The notes beneath the pieces were generated by a model. The model did no database searches. It saw only the letters and a program-made list of their open reading frames with translations, and had not been told where the DNA came from. Below are positions 31,900-41,921 of a DNA stretch of 64,000 bases, piece after piece. How positions within the stretch are numbered: position 1 is the stretch's first letter; every line of letters begins with the position of its first letter. The stretch comes from Sulfurimonas indica (GTDB taxonomy: Bacteria > Campylobacterota > Campylobacteria > Campylobacterales > Sulfurimonadaceae): assembly GCF_009192995.1 (NCBI RefSeq), contig NZ_SDID01000005.1, positions 1 through 64,000 on the forward strand, written 5' to 3'. Made by a program: the position numbers and the translations under genes.

Positions 31900-33351
31900 A
31901 TGAGAAAGATAGCATTTAGTGTAGTGTCATTAATGGCAGTGACAGCTTTAAGTGCAGGTACCGATGGTGTAAACACCAAGTTGCAACATGGGAAAGATGC
32001 AGCAAAAGTATCTGCAAGTTCAGAGTCTGTAGATGATTTGAGTTCAATGTTTAGTGAAGGTACAGTTAGTGGACAAATCCGTATGTTCTATGTTGATAGA
32101 AAATATCAAGGTAGTTTGGGAGTTAATACTCATAGAGCTACAACAGCGCTTGGGGGACATTTGAAATTTGAAACTGCTAAATTCAATGGTTTTAATATGG
32201 CAGCTGCTTTTTATACAACACAAGATACAGGATTAAATCCATATGATGTACAAGATCCATCACTGTTAGGTACAGGACTTGAATCATATTCTATTTTAGG
32301 AGAAGGTTATATAGGGTACAGTTTTGCGGATTTAGGTTATAAAACAGATGCAAAACTTGGGTACCAACGTTATGATGTACCTATGATGGGTTCTGATGAT
32401 GCACGTATGCTTCCAAATACATTTAGAGCATATAAACTTGTAAGTCATGATATAACAAATACAACATTACAAATTGCACATGTTGATAGAATTGCTTATG
32501 GTACATTTAGAAACGTATATAGTTTTACAGGAACAAATGCAGCAAAAGCTATGTTGGCTACAACATCAGGTTATCCAGCAAATGGAGAAATAGAAGCTGG
32601 AAAATACTATAATTTAGGAATGGCTACAGTTGGTAAAAAAACCGATGGGGTAACAAATGTTCTTGTTAAATATACTACAAAACATTTTCATGTAAAGGTA
32701 TCTAATGATTATGCATGGGATATGTATAATACACTTTATGCAGATGCTGGAACTTCATGGGATTGTTTATTAAATAGTGATATTCATCCATTTTTACAGG
32801 CACAAATAATTAAACAAAATAGTGTTGGTGCTAAATATATGAAAAATTTAGCAGAGAGTGATAATGGGGAGATAGATTCTCTATATTGGGCTGCTAAGTT
32901 TGGAGCAAAATATGCAGGATTTGCTGCTTATATAGCCTATTCACAAACAAGTGAGAATAGTGATACAGATATAGTAAATAATCAATATAAAAATGCAATC
33001 ATTTCTCAATTTGGTGGTATGCCAGCATATACACAAGGTATGGTGACACGTCATCAATTTTTAGCGGGAACAAAAGCAACAAAAGTTGCTGCAGTTTACT
33101 CATTTAAAAATCTTGGTGTAAATCTTTCAGCAGCAGCATATTATACATCATTTGATATGGATAAAAATAGTGGTTATGGTATAGCTAGAACAGCGACTGA
33201 ACCAGGTTTTGATATCAAGTACTATCCTAAAGCACTAAAAAACAAACTGCAGCTTCGTTTTCGTGGAAACTTTCCTAGAAAGTTTTATGAAAGTACAAGC
33301 GGAGATTTAGGCTGGAATGAGTACAGATTTATCGCAAATTATAACTTCTAA
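31900..33351 (+). CDS. Outer-membrane porin (OprD-like, Campylobacterota type)
   Basis: 483 residues. Signal peptide MRKIAFSVVSLMAVTALSAG, then a 16-18-strand beta-barrel with alternating polar/aromatic segments and a terminal Phe (RFIANYNF). SGQIRMFYVDRKYQG near 55 and AALGGHLKFETAKFNGFNMAAAFYTT-like strands (given here in part) match the epsilonproteobacterial OprD-like porins. It stands between a two-component pair and an acetate permease, so it likely admits small carboxylates. Codon use is unusually even and Ala/Thr rich, as for a highly expressed membrane protein. AAGGAG lies before the ATG. Confidence 0.85.
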   Translation: MRKIAFSVVSLMAVTALSAGTDGVNTKLQHGKDAAKVSASSESVDDLSSMFSEGTVSGQIRMFYVDRKYQGSLGVNTHRATTALGGHLKFETAKFNGFNMAAAFYTTQDTGLNPYDVQDPSLLGTGLESYSILGEGYIGYSFADLGYKTDAKLGYQRYDVPMMGSDDARMLPNTFRAYKLVSHDITNTTLQIAHVDRIAYGTFRNVYSFTGTNAAKAMLATTSGYPANGEIEAGKYYNLGMATVGKKTDGVTNVLVKYTTKHFHVKVSNDYAWDMYNTLYADAGTSWDCLLNSDIHPFLQAQIIKQNSVGAKYMKNLAESDNGEIDSLYWAAKFGAKYAGFAAYIAYSQTSENSDTDIVNNQYKNAIISQFGGMPAYTQGMVTRHQFLAGTKATKVAAVYSFKNLGVNLSAAAYYTSFDMDKNSGYGIARTATEPGFDIKYYPKALKNKLQLRFRGNFPRKFYESTSGDLGWNEYRFIANYNF

Positions 33352-33363
33352 AAGGAGAAGAAA

Positions 33364-33678
33364 ATGGAAAAAGATATTGTTGAAAAAATTAAGGCCAATC
33401 CTGATTATCAGGAGTTGGTTTCTAAAAGAACAAGTTTTTCTATAAAACTTACAATTGCAATGCTGGTAGTTTATTTTGCATTCATATTAACTATCGCATT
33501 TAACCCGTCTGCATTGGCTGTTCCACTCTCTGAGGGTTCGGTTACTACTATTGGTATTCCAATTGGTATGGCTGTTATAGCATTTGCTTTTATTTTAACA
33601 GGCATCTATACAAAAAGAGCAAACGGTGAGTTTGACGACTTGGCAAACAAAATTAAAGAATCGATAAAGGATAATTAG
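33364..33678 (+). CDS. DUF485 membrane protein
   Basis: 104 residues with two membrane helices (IKLTIAMLVVYFAFILTIAF and IGIPIGMAVIAFAFILTGIYT) and the DUF485 opening NPDYQELVSKRTSF. This family is regularly encoded just before ActP-type solute:sodium symporters (YjcH in E. coli), as here; it ends directly before the actP ATG. Likely an accessory subunit of the transporter. Confidence 0.93.
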   Translation: MEKDIVEKIKANPDYQELVSKRTSFSIKLTIAMLVVYFAFILTIAFNPSALAVPLSEGSVTTIGIPIGMAVIAFAFILTGIYTKRANGEFDDLANKIKESIKDN

Positions 33679-35346
33679 ATGTTTAACAGAGTATTTTTAT
33701 TTTTAATACTGGGTTCTATTGCTGTTTTTGCATCTGGAACGATCGAAGGTGAGATACAAAAACAAGCGCTTAACATTCCTGCAATTGTAATGTTCATTAT
33801 CTTTGTAGGGGCGACTTTAGGTATTACATACTGGGCAGCAAAACGTACAAAGAGTGCTAAGGACTTCTACACAGCAGGTGGAGGAATTACAGGTTTTCAA
33901 AATGGTATGGCAATCGCGGGTGACTATATGTCTGCGGCGTCATTCTTGGGTATTTCCGGACTTGTATATTTAAAAGGATATGATGGGCTTATCTACTCTA
34001 TTGGTTTCTTGGTTGGTTGGCCAATTATTCTTTTCATTATCGCTGAGCCTTTAAGAAATTTAGGAAAATATACGTTTGCTGATGTTGCTTCATATCGACT
34101 GCGTCAAACGCCTATTCGTACTTTAGCGGCATCTGGTTCTATTGCTACTGTAATTTTATATCTTATCGCACAGATGGTTGGGTCTGGTAAACTTATTCAA
34201 CTTCTCTTTGGTCTACAGTATGAAGTAGCGGTCATCTTAGTTGGTGTGTTGATGATTTTATATGTAACATTTGGTGGTATGCTAGCTACTACATGGGTAC
34301 AGATTATCAAGGCGTTTTTACTCCTTTCAGGTGCGACATTTATGGCGATAGCTGTTATGGCACATTATGACTTTAGTTTTGGTTCACTCTTTGCTCACGC
34401 AACAGAACTTAAAGGTGTAGAGATCATGAATCCTGGTGGATTGGTAAGTGATCCGGTTTCAGCTATTTCACTGGCAGTTGCACTGATGTTTGGTACAGCT
34501 GGTCTGCCACATATTTTGATGAGATTTTTTACTGTAAGTGATGCAAAAGAGGCTCGTAAATCAGTATTTTTTGCAACTGGATTTATCGGGTATTTTTATA
34601 TTTTGACATTTATCATCGGTTTTGGTGCTATCGTTATGGTTTATAAAAATCCACACTATTTAGATCTTGCAAAGCAAGCAGTTAGTGGAGGTTTTCCAAT
34701 CTTAGGTGGAAACAATATGGCAGCGATTCACCTCTCTCACGCAGTTGGTGGTGACTTCTTCTTAGGATTTATTTCAGCAGTTGCATTTGCTACAATTTTA
34801 GCAGTTGTATCTGGTCTGACACTTGCAGGTGCTTCTGCAATCAGTCATGACCTTTATGCTTCAGTATTTAAAAAAGGTCAAGTTGATGGTCTTAAAGAGA
34901 TGCGAGTAAGTAAAATAGCTACAGTTGGTCTTGGAATCGTTGCTATCATTATGGGTATTGCATTTGAGAAACAAAATATTGCTTTCGTTGTTGGTCTTGC
35001 TTTTGCTATTGCAGCATCTGCAAACTTCCCAGTACTGCTTCTTTCAATGTACTGGAAAAAACTTACAACGCGTGGTGCTGTAATTGGTGGAAGTCTTGGA
35101 CTTGCAACAGCTGTTATCCTTGTTATATTAGGTCCTATTGTATGGGTTCAAATCTTAGGAAATGCAGAAGCAATTTTCCCATATAAATATCCGGCACTTT
35201 TCTCTGTAACGGTATCATTTATAGCGATTTACTTCTTGAGTATTACAGATAACTCTGAGAATGCAAAAGAGGAGAGAGAAAAATTTGAGGCACAATACAT
35301 TAGAAGTCAAACAGGTATTGGTGCTGAGGGTGCAAGTGAGCATTAA
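33679..35346 (+). CDS. actP: Cation/acetate symporter ActP
   Basis: 555 residues, solute:sodium symporter family, with an N-terminal signal-like helix and about 13 further membrane segments. ActP-like blocks: [46 protein letters not shown] and [15 protein letters not shown]. Imports acetate with a cation. DUF485 protein upstream and acetyl-CoA synthetase downstream support the substrate. The following nucleotidyltransferase/CBS gene is 26 bp away. Confidence 0.93.
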   Translation: MFNRVFLFLILGSIAVFASGTIEGEIQKQALNIPAIVMFIIFVGATLGITYWAAKRTKSAKDFYTAGGGITGFQNGMAIAGDYMSAASFLGISGLVYLKGYDGLIYSIGFLVGWPIILFIIAEPLRNLGKYTFADVASYRLRQTPIRTLAASGSIATVILYLIAQMVGSGKLIQLLFGLQYEVAVILVGVLMILYVTFGGMLATTWVQIIKAFLLLSGATFMAIAVMAHYDFSFGSLFAHATELKGVEIMNPGGLVSDPVSAISLAVALMFGTAGLPHILMRFFTVSDAKEARKSVFFATGFIGYFYILTFIIGFGAIVMVYKNPHYLDLAKQAVSGGFPILGGNNMAAIHLSHAVGGDFFLGFISAVAFATILAVVSGLTLAGASAISHDLYASVFKKGQVDGLKEMRVSKIATVGLGIVAIIMGIAFEKQNIAFVVGLAFAIAASANFPVLLLSMYWKKLTTRGAVIGGSLGLATAVILVILGPIVWVQILGNAEAIFPYKYPALFSVTVSFIAIYFLSITDNSENAKEEREKFEAQYIRSQTGIGAEGASEH

Positions 35347-35372
35347 GAACTTATAAAAAGATGGAGTAGGAA

Positions 35373-37187
35373 ATGAGTATTTTAGACCAAAGAGAGCTGA
35401 TAGCTTCTATTCATCCATTTGGGCAGTTAAGCTCACGTGAGCTTGATGCTTTGATGAAGAAGATAGATATTGCTTACTATACAAAAGATACTCTTTTGAT
35501 CTCCAAAGATATTGAATCGATTGCCTTTTATATTGTTATAAAAGGTACGGTTCATGAATACATCGATGAACAGCTGCATAATGTCTATTCCCATGGTGAT
35601 AGTTTTGATGCAGATGCTCTTATCTACGGTAAAACTGAAAGTAGATTTGTTGTTGATGAAGATTTGATTTGTTATGAGATTAAGAAAGAAGATTTTCTTG
35701 ATTTGATGCAGAACAAAAAGATTCAAAGTTATTTTCTACAAGACTTCATCTCACGTCATAAACATCTCAAAGAGTTTGATAGTCAGAGTGACTTAACACC
35801 GTTTCTTATGGCAAAGGTTTCAGAAATTTTTCTTCATAAAGCCTGCATTGTAGATGCTGATGTCTCTATATATGAAGCCCTGCAAGAACAAACAAAACTG
35901 CAAGCAAAAGTTATAATTGTCCAAGAAGAAGACGAGTACTACATAGTAACAGATACAGATCTGCGTGAGAAAGTTCTTCTTGAGAGTTTGTCTACGGACG
36001 AGAAAATCATAAAAATTGCAAGCAATAAAATCATCACGATTGAGAGTAGTGACTTTTTATTTAATGCACTTTTGATTATGACACACAAAGGGATCAAACG
36101 TCTTGTTGTGACAGAAGATGAAAAAATCATAGGTGTTTTAGAACAACTTGACCTGCTTAGCTACTTTGCAAGTCATTCTCATCTAGTAGCTGTACAAATC
36201 CAAAAAGCAAAATCCATAGATGAGTTGAAATCTGTTAGTGAGGATATCAAAAATCTTATAGTGATGCTCCGTGCAAAAGGTGTTAAAGTTCGCTACATAA
36301 CAAAACTTGTCTCAGCACTCAATGAAAAGATATATAAAAAAGTCTTTGAGATGAGTGTATCAAAAGAGTTGCTAGAGAAATGTTCATTGATAGTTATGGG
36401 AAGTGAAGGCAGGGCAGAACAAACCATAAAAACTGACCAAGACAATGCACTTGTTATTGATGATAATGTGAATGAAGAGCTTTTTGTTGCACCGATGGAA
36501 CAGTTAAATGCTTATCTTTTAGAGTTAGGCTTTCCGACGTGTAAGGGTAATGTCATGGTTAGCAATCCGTTTTGGAGAAAAAGCCTTCATGATTTTAAAG
36601 GCCAGATTGAAGAGTGGTCTAACTCTTTGGACGAAAAAGAGCTGCAAAACCTGAGCATTTTCTTAGATGCAAAATCAGTTGCCGGAGATGAAACGTATCT
36701 GCAAACATTACGAAATTATCTTTATGAGAATTTTTCTCAGCGTGAGGATGTATTGGCCCATTTAGCAAAGGCCGTTTTAAACTTTGAGACACCGCTTTCA
36801 CTCTTTAGTGGTTTTGTTTTAGAAAAAGAGCATAACAATAAACTTGATCTAAAAAAAGGAGGTCTTTTTGCCATAGTTCATGGTGTAAGAGTGCTTGCAT
36901 TACAGTATGAAATAGATGAGACAAATACAGTAGAGCGTATCAAAGCACTCAACAACAAAGGCATTATAGATAAAAATTTTGCAGAAGAGTTGATTGAGAG
37001 CTTTGATACGATATCTTCCATACGTCTTATTACTCTTTTAGAGGCAAAAGAGTTGGAAGAAGAGAACTACATCAACCCGAAAAATCTCTCAAAAAATCAA
37101 AGAGATCTGCTCAAAGACAGTTTTAAAGTGGTCAATAAGTTTAAAAAGTTTATGAACTTTCATTTTCATCTCAATATGGTTGTCTAA
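35373..37187 (+). CDS. cNMP-binding/CBS/DUF294 nucleotidyltransferase protein
   Basis: 604 residues. Domains in order: cyclic-nucleotide-binding-like barrel (about 10-125), two CBS motifs (about 150-270), DUF294 nucleotidyltransferase with GSEGRAEQT (about 344-352) and TDQDNALVID, and DUF294_C helical domain (about 460-600). The layout resembles GlnD-type regulators and is often found beside acetate permease and acetyl-CoA synthetase genes. It probably senses adenylates through CBS and modifies or regulates the transporter or Acs; target not shown. Overlaps the exonuclease start by one base. Confidence 0.88.
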   Translation: MSILDQRELIASIHPFGQLSSRELDALMKKIDIAYYTKDTLLISKDIESIAFYIVIKGTVHEYIDEQLHNVYSHGDSFDADALIYGKTESRFVVDEDLICYEIKKEDFLDLMQNKKIQSYFLQDFISRHKHLKEFDSQSDLTPFLMAKVSEIFLHKACIVDADVSIYEALQEQTKLQAKVIIVQEEDEYYIVTDTDLREKVLLESLSTDEKIIKIASNKIITIESSDFLFNALLIMTHKGIKRLVVTEDEKIIGVLEQLDLLSYFASHSHLVAVQIQKAKSIDELKSVSEDIKNLIVMLRAKGVKVRYITKLVSALNEKIYKKVFEMSVSKELLEKCSLIVMGSEGRAEQTIKTDQDNALVIDDNVNEELFVAPMEQLNAYLLELGFPTCKGNVMVSNPFWRKSLHDFKGQIEEWSNSLDEKELQNLSIFLDAKSVAGDETYLQTLRNYLYENFSQREDVLAHLAKAVLNFETPLSLFSGFVLEKEHNNKLDLKKGGLFAIVHGVRVLALQYEIDETNTVERIKALNNKGIIDKNFAEELIESFDTISSIRLITLLEAKELEEENYINPKNLSKNQRDLLKDSFKVVNKFKKFMNFHFHLNMVV

Positions 37188-37804
37188 TGTTTAAAAAGCT
37201 TTTTTCAAACTTTGTAAAAAAACGAAACCTTGCAAAACTAAAAGATGAGCGATTTCGATTTTTATTTGAGGAGGACACAAGTGGAGAGTATGTTGTCTTT
37301 GATACAGAAACAACAGGACTGGATCCAAAAAAAGATGAGATACTCTCAATAGGGGCTGTAAAGATTAAGGATAATAAGATTTTAACGTCACAGACTTTTG
37401 AAATTTATCTCAAAAATTCAGCAGAGATAAGTTCTAAGAGTATCGAGATACATCATATAAGGCCATGTGATTTAGAAAATGCAATTAATGCGAAGGAGGG
37501 AATTGAAAAATTTTTACACTTTATAGGTTCACGAACATTGGTAGGGTACTATTTAGAGTTTGATGTAGCGATGGTAAACAAATATATAAAAGAGAGTTTG
37601 GGCATACAATTACCAAATGAGATTATAGAAGTTTCTGAAATTTACTTTGATAAAATGATGCCACTAATTCCTCAAGGAAATATTGATTTACGATTCGATA
37701 CAATCTTAAAAAAATGTGGGATTCCAAACATAGGAGCACATAATGCTGTTAATGATGCAATAATGACAGCAATGATATATCTGAAATTAACACAGGAGAG
37801 ATAG
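37187..37804 (+). CDS. DnaQ-like 3'-5' exonuclease
   Basis: 205 residues. RNase-H-like DEDDh exonuclease: Exo [21 protein letters not shown] (Asp and Glu, from about residue 38), Exo [16 protein letters not shown] (Asp), Exo [18 protein letters not shown] (His and Asp). The family includes the proofreading epsilon subunit, but in this locus, between the DUF294 regulator and acs, it is a conserved companion in several proteobacteria and need not be a polymerase subunit. Ends 2 bp before acs. Confidence 0.9.
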   Translation: MFKKLFSNFVKKRNLAKLKDERFRFLFEEDTSGEYVVFDTETTGLDPKKDEILSIGAVKIKDNKILTSQTFEIYLKNSAEISSKSIEIHHIRPCDLENAINAKEGIEKFLHFIGSRTLVGYYLEFDVAMVNKYIKESLGIQLPNEIIEVSEIYFDKMMPLIPQGNIDLRFDTILKKCGIPNIGAHNAVNDAIMTAMIYLKLTQER

Positions 37805-37806
37805 TA

Positions 37807-39759
37807 ATGTCAAAACCGGTATATAAACCAAACAAAGAGTTTGCAAAAAATGCAAGAATAAAAAATATGTGTGAGTATAATGACCTTCAAGAGTGGGCTT
37901 CAGAGGACTATGAAGGTTTTTGGGGACACTATGCTAATGAAAAATTAGATTGGATTGAGCCATTTACAAATGTAATGGATGAGTCTAATTTCCCGTTTGT
38001 AAAATGGTTTGAAGGTGGAAAACTCAATGTTGCTGCGCAGTGTATCGACCGTCATTTAGATACGCGTAAAAATAAAGCAGCGATTATCTTTGAGGGTGAC
38101 AGAGGTGATAAGCAAATCATTACATATTTAGAGCTTTACTACAATGTAAACAGATTTGCAAACCTTTTAAAGAAAAAATTTGGTGTAAAAAAAGGTGACA
38201 GAGTTGTTATCTATATGCCGATGATTCCTGAAGCTGCGTATGCAATGCTTGCGTGTGCAAGAATCGGTGCTATCCACTCTATCGTATTTGGTGGATTCTC
38301 AGCGGAGGCACTTCGTGATAGAATCGAAGATGCGGAGGCAAAAGTAGTTCTTACGGCAGATGGTGCATATAGAAAAGACAAACCATATATGCTAAAACCT
38401 GTTGTTGATACTGCACTAGAAGGTGATACAACGGTTGAAAAAGTACTTGTTGTTGAGAGAAACGGTGAAGATATTGAGTGGGTTGCAGGACGTGACTACT
38501 CTTATAATGAACTCATTGAGACTCAGGATGTTCATTGTGAGTCAGAAGTGATGGATAGTGAAGATCCACTTTTCTTACTCTATACATCAGGTTCAACAGG
38601 GAAACCAAAAGGTGTTCAGCATAACTCTGCAGGATATATCCTTTGGGCACAGATGACTATGGAGTGGGTATTTGATGTAAAAGAGAATGACACTTACTGG
38701 TGTACAGCTGATATTGGTTGGATTACGGGACATACATACATCGTTTATGGTCCACTTGCAATGGGTGCTACAACGGTAATGTTTGAAGGGGTTCCAACAT
38801 ACCCAGATGCCGGACGTCCTTGGAAAATGGTTGAAGAGTATAAGATCAATCAGTTCTATACAGCGCCTACTGCCATCAGAGTTCTGCATAAAATGGGTGA
38901 AGATGAGCCGAAGAAGTATGACCTTAGCAGCTTGAAAGTCCTTGGAACTGTTGGTGAGCCGATCGATCCACCGGCATGGAAATGGTACTATGAGGAAGTT
39001 GGTGCAAGTAAATGTGCTATCGTTGATACATATTGGCAGACTGAAACTGGCGGGCATATAGTATCACCACTGCCAGGTGCTACTCCAATTAAACCTGCAT
39101 GTGCAACATTCCCACTTCCGGGAATTATGGCTGAGATCTTGGACCCTGCAACAGGTGAGAGAGTAGAAGCAGGTGAGACTGGTTATATGTGTGTAACACG
39201 TCCTTGGCCATCAATGATTCGTGGTGTTTGGGGCGACGCGGAGCGTTTTGTAAAATCATACTTCGGTGATGTGAAAAAAGATGGCAAACCGGTTTACTTT
39301 ACAGGTGACGGCGCTGTTTATGATGAAGATGGTTACATCACAATCACGGGACGTACAGATGATGTTATCAATGTAAGTGGACATAGAATGGGTACTGCTG
39401 AAATTGAAGCGGCCATCAAAAAACATCCAAATGTAGCTGAGGTTGCCGTAGTTGGTAAACCACATGATATCAAAGGTGAGGGTATTTTTGCTTACATCGT
39501 TTTAAAATCTGATGATGGTATAGCTGATGAGGTAGAAGAGGTAAAAGCTATCAACAATGTTATCAAAAAAGAGATAGGAAATATTGCACTTTGTGATGAT
39601 ATTGTATTTGCTCCGGGACTTCCAAAAACACGTTCAGGAAAAATTATGCGTCGTATCTTGCGTTCAATTGCAAAAGGTGAGGCAATCACGCAAGACATCT
39701 CAACACTTGAGGACCCATCAGTAGTTGAGAAAATCGAAAATATGGTTAAGTCAAAATAA
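37807..39759 (+). CDS. acs: Acetyl-CoA synthetase
   Basis: 650 residues, full length. Makes acetyl-CoA from acetate, ATP and CoA by an acetyl-AMP intermediate. ANL-family P-loop [14 protein letters not shown] (about 258-271), acyl/AMP motif YWQTETGGH, hinge [17 protein letters not shown], and C-terminal [11 protein letters not shown] (about 605-615) whose Lys is the target of acetylation control in other bacteria. Last gene of the acetate module. Confidence 0.97.
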   Translation: MSKPVYKPNKEFAKNARIKNMCEYNDLQEWASEDYEGFWGHYANEKLDWIEPFTNVMDESNFPFVKWFEGGKLNVAAQCIDRHLDTRKNKAAIIFEGDRGDKQIITYLELYYNVNRFANLLKKKFGVKKGDRVVIYMPMIPEAAYAMLACARIGAIHSIVFGGFSAEALRDRIEDAEAKVVLTADGAYRKDKPYMLKPVVDTALEGDTTVEKVLVVERNGEDIEWVAGRDYSYNELIETQDVHCESEVMDSEDPLFLLYTSGSTGKPKGVQHNSAGYILWAQMTMEWVFDVKENDTYWCTADIGWITGHTYIVYGPLAMGATTVMFEGVPTYPDAGRPWKMVEEYKINQFYTAPTAIRVLHKMGEDEPKKYDLSSLKVLGTVGEPIDPPAWKWYYEEVGASKCAIVDTYWQTETGGHIVSPLPGATPIKPACATFPLPGIMAEILDPATGERVEAGETGYMCVTRPWPSMIRGVWGDAERFVKSYFGDVKKDGKPVYFTGDGAVYDEDGYITITGRTDDVINVSGHRMGTAEIEAAIKKHPNVAEVAVVGKPHDIKGEGIFAYIVLKSDDGIADEVEEVKAINNVIKKEIGNIALCDDIVFAPGLPKTRSGKIMRRILRSIAKGEAITQDISTLEDPSVVEKIENMVKSK

Positions 39760-39778
39760 GGCTTAACCAAAACAAAAA

Positions 39779-39787
39779 TGCTATAAT
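39779..39787 (+). promoter_or_regulatory. Extended -10 promoter of pyrF
   Basis: TGCTATAAT, 27 bp before the pyrF ATG. A GGTTAAG/CTTAACC hairpin (39744-39768) overlapping the acs stop lies immediately upstream and may separate the two transcripts. Confidence 0.55.
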
Positions 39788-39814
39788 TCCATAAATAAAC
39801 AACAAAGAGTATTT

Positions 39815-40498
39815 ATGGAATTATGTGTAGCCCTTGACCTCCCAACACAAGAAGAGAATCTCGCTTTAATCGAAAAAATCAAAAACTATAATGTTTGGCT
39901 AAAAGTCGGACTTCGTTCTTACATTCGTGACGGTGAAGCGTTTTTAAAAGCCATCAAAGCAATCAATCCTGATTTTAAAATCTTTTTAGACCTCAAACTT
40001 TATGATATCCCAAATACTATGGCTGATGCTGCAGAGTCGATAATGGGACTCGGTGTTGATATGTTCAATGTTCATGCAAGTGCAGGGCGTCGTGCTATGA
40101 GTACGGTCATGCAGCGACTGCAGAAGTATGAAAACCGTCCTATCGTTTTAGCGGTAACGGCACTTACTTCATTTAGCGAAGATGAGTTTCGTGCTGTCTA
40201 TGAAAAGGACATTGCAAGTAAAGCAGATCAGTTTGCAAAAGATGCACAAGAGAGTGGACTTGACGGTGTTGTTTGTTCTGCTTTTGAATCACTCTCAATC
40301 AAAAACATCACAGATGAGCGTTTTATGACACTCACTCCAGGAATTCGTCCTTTTGGTGAAGATGCAGGGGATCAAAAACGTGTTGCTGATGTTGCATTTG
40401 CAAAAGAGCAGAGAGTTGATTTTATCGTAGTTGGGCGTCCAATCTATCAGGCTCATAATCCTGCAGAAGTAGTAGAGAAAATACTCCAAGAACTTTAA
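39815..40498 (+). CDS. pyrF: Orotidine-5'-phosphate decarboxylase
   Basis: 227 residues. Last step of UMP synthesis. Catalytic segment FLDLKLYDIPNTMADAA (Asp-Lys-x-x-Asp network, about 57-73), N-terminal LCVALDLPT, and phosphate loop VVGRPIYQA near the end. Has its own promoter and is followed by an 11-bp palindrome, then two tRNA genes. Confidence 0.96.
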   Translation: MELCVALDLPTQEENLALIEKIKNYNVWLKVGLRSYIRDGEAFLKAIKAINPDFKIFLDLKLYDIPNTMADAAESIMGLGVDMFNVHASAGRRAMSTVMQRLQKYENRPIVLAVTALTSFSEDEFRAVYEKDIASKADQFAKDAQESGLDGVVCSAFESLSIKNITDERFMTLTPGIRPFGEDAGDQKRVADVAFAKEQRVDFIVVGRPIYQAHNPAEVVEKILQEL

Positions 40499-40507
40499 GC
40501 GATATAT

Positions 40508-40531
40508 CAGAATTATATCAATATAATTCTG
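40508..40531 (+). terminator. Palindrome after pyrF
   Basis: CAGAATTATAT (40508-40518) and ATATAATTCTG (40521-40531) form a perfect 11-bp stem separated by CA. It lies 10 bp after the pyrF stop and 10 bp before tRNA-Ser. No T run follows, so it may instead be an RNA-processing or 3'-stability element. Confidence 0.45.
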
Positions 40532-40541
40532 ACCTGCAAAT

Positions 40542-40631
40542 GGAGAAGTGGGTGAGTGGCTGAAACCACATCCCTGCTAAGGATGCGTATGGGTAACTGT
40601 ACCGAGGGTTCGAATCCCTCCTTCTCCACCA
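40542..40631 (+). tRNA. tRNA-Ser (anticodon GCT)
   Basis: Acceptor GGAGAAG pairs with CTTCTCC, discriminator A and encoded CCA follow. Anticodon loop CTGCTAA with GCT; the long variable arm (CGTATGGGTAACTGTACCG region) is the class II feature of serine tRNAs; T arm GAGGGTTCGAATCCCTC. Reads AGC/AGU. Confidence 0.97.
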
Positions 40632-40677
40632 GACATAAAATTTCTCCCTTTAGATATATTATAAAAAGCAGATATTT

Positions 40678-40754
40678 GCCGACATAGCTCAGTTGGCTAG
40701 AGCAGCTGATTTGTAATCAGCAGGCCCGGGGTTCAAATCCTCGTGTCGGCACCA
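40678..40754 (+). tRNA. tRNA-Thr (anticodon TGT)
   Basis: Acceptor GCCGACA pairs with TGTCGGC, encoded ACCA end, D arm GCTCAGTTGGCTAGAGC, anticodon stem CTGAT/ATCAG around loop TTTGTAA (TGT), T arm with GGTTCAAATCC. Reads ACA/ACG. Directly after tRNA-Ser, probably one transcript. Confidence 0.97.
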
Positions 40755-40757
40755 CTT

Positions 40758-41870
40758 CTACAAGAAACTTTTCGTACCACTTTTATCATACAGATCTTTA
40801 TAGCGAAAGGTGATAAGGTTTTGCATAATCGCAAACAAAATCATAAAGTTTAAAAAACTACTTCCTCCATAGCTAAACATCGGTAGAGGGACTCCTACAA
40901 CGGGTGCGTAGCCTATGGTCATTGAGATATTGACTCCCATATATATGAAAATCATAAAAGAGATAGATACCGTTACTACCTTGATGTAGTAGTCTTTGTT
41001 AAAGACTGCAAGACTTAAAAGATGTAAGATAAGCATCACATAGATAAGAATCAGCCCAAGTGCCCCTAAAAATCCTGTACGCTCAACTACAAAGGCAAAG
41101 ATAAAGTCACTTGTCGCAATTGGAAGGAATTTCATTTGTGTCTGCGTGGCATTTTCTTTGTCTTTTCCAGTCCATCCTCCTGAGCCGATAGCGATGATGG
41201 ATTGCTGAACGTGGTAAGAGGGTTTTTCACTTAAAAAGTCTTTGATACGTGTCTTTTGATAATCATGTAGGCCGTATTTGTAAACAAGTGGAGAGATGAG
41301 CAAAATGGAAGCGACAATAGTTGCTACTATTTTCCAGTAGATGCCGACAAAAAACAAAACACCGTAACCGATAAGTAAGAGTACAAGAGCAGTTCCCAAA
41401 TCAGGCTCTTTTGCGATGAGAATAAAAGGCAGTAAAATATAAAAACTGATCTTTAAAAAGTCTTTGATCCTATAGCCGCCAATTGGTGGAGGATTTTTGT
41501 TGATGAGGTATGCCAGCATCAAGATAAGTGCCGGTTTTACGAACTCTGAAGGCTGAATCGTTGCATTGATAAAAGGGATGTCTATCCAGCGCTGTGCTCC
41601 AAGACGTGAGTGTCCAAAAAACTCAACTGCCAAAAGTAGCAGGATGTTTCCCCAGTAGATAAAAGGAATAAGCCAGCTCATACGTCGAATAGGGAGAAAA
41701 AACACGGCTATAAAGGCTAAAAACGCTACACCGACATAGGCTATCTGTTTCTCTGCCAGAGCAGGGACCGCTTCTCCTATGAGCCAATTGGACATAATGA
41801 TGAGAGGAATGATAAGAATGATGGAAAGAAAGTCAAATTGTGATAAAATACTCTTATCAAATCTCCACAA
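40758..41870 (-). CDS. rodA: Rod-shape glycosyltransferase RodA (FtsW/RodA/SpoVE)
   Basis: 370 residues from a TTG start at 41870 with GGAG eight bases upstream. About ten membrane helices. SEDS motifs: HSRLGAQRWIDIPFINATIQPSEFVKPALIL-region (about 88-118), EPDLGTALVLLLIGYGVLF with the catalytic Asp, GSGGWTGK, FLPIATSDFIFAFVVERTG and a C-terminal GVPLPMFSYGGSSF. Polymerises lipid II during cell elongation, working with MreB/MreC encoded elsewhere in the window. Convergent with the tRNA genes. Confidence 0.93.
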   Translation of the reverse strand: MWRFDKSILSQFDFLSIILIIPLIIMSNWLIGEAVPALAEKQIAYVGVAFLAFIAVFFLPIRRMSWLIPFIYWGNILLLLAVEFFGHSRLGAQRWIDIPFINATIQPSEFVKPALILMLAYLINKNPPPIGGYRIKDFLKISFYILLPFILIAKEPDLGTALVLLLIGYGVLFFVGIYWKIVATIVASILLISPLVYKYGLHDYQKTRIKDFLSEKPSYHVQQSIIAIGSGGWTGKDKENATQTQMKFLPIATSDFIFAFVVERTGFLGALGLILIYVMLILHLLSLAVFNKDYYIKVVTVSISFMIFIYMGVNISMTIGYAPVVGVPLPMFSYGGSSFLNFMILFAIMQNLITFRYKDLYDKSGTKSFL

Positions 41871-41921
41871 GTTTGTAACTCCAAAATAAAATTACATGAT
41901 TGTATCATAAAGGGAATAACA

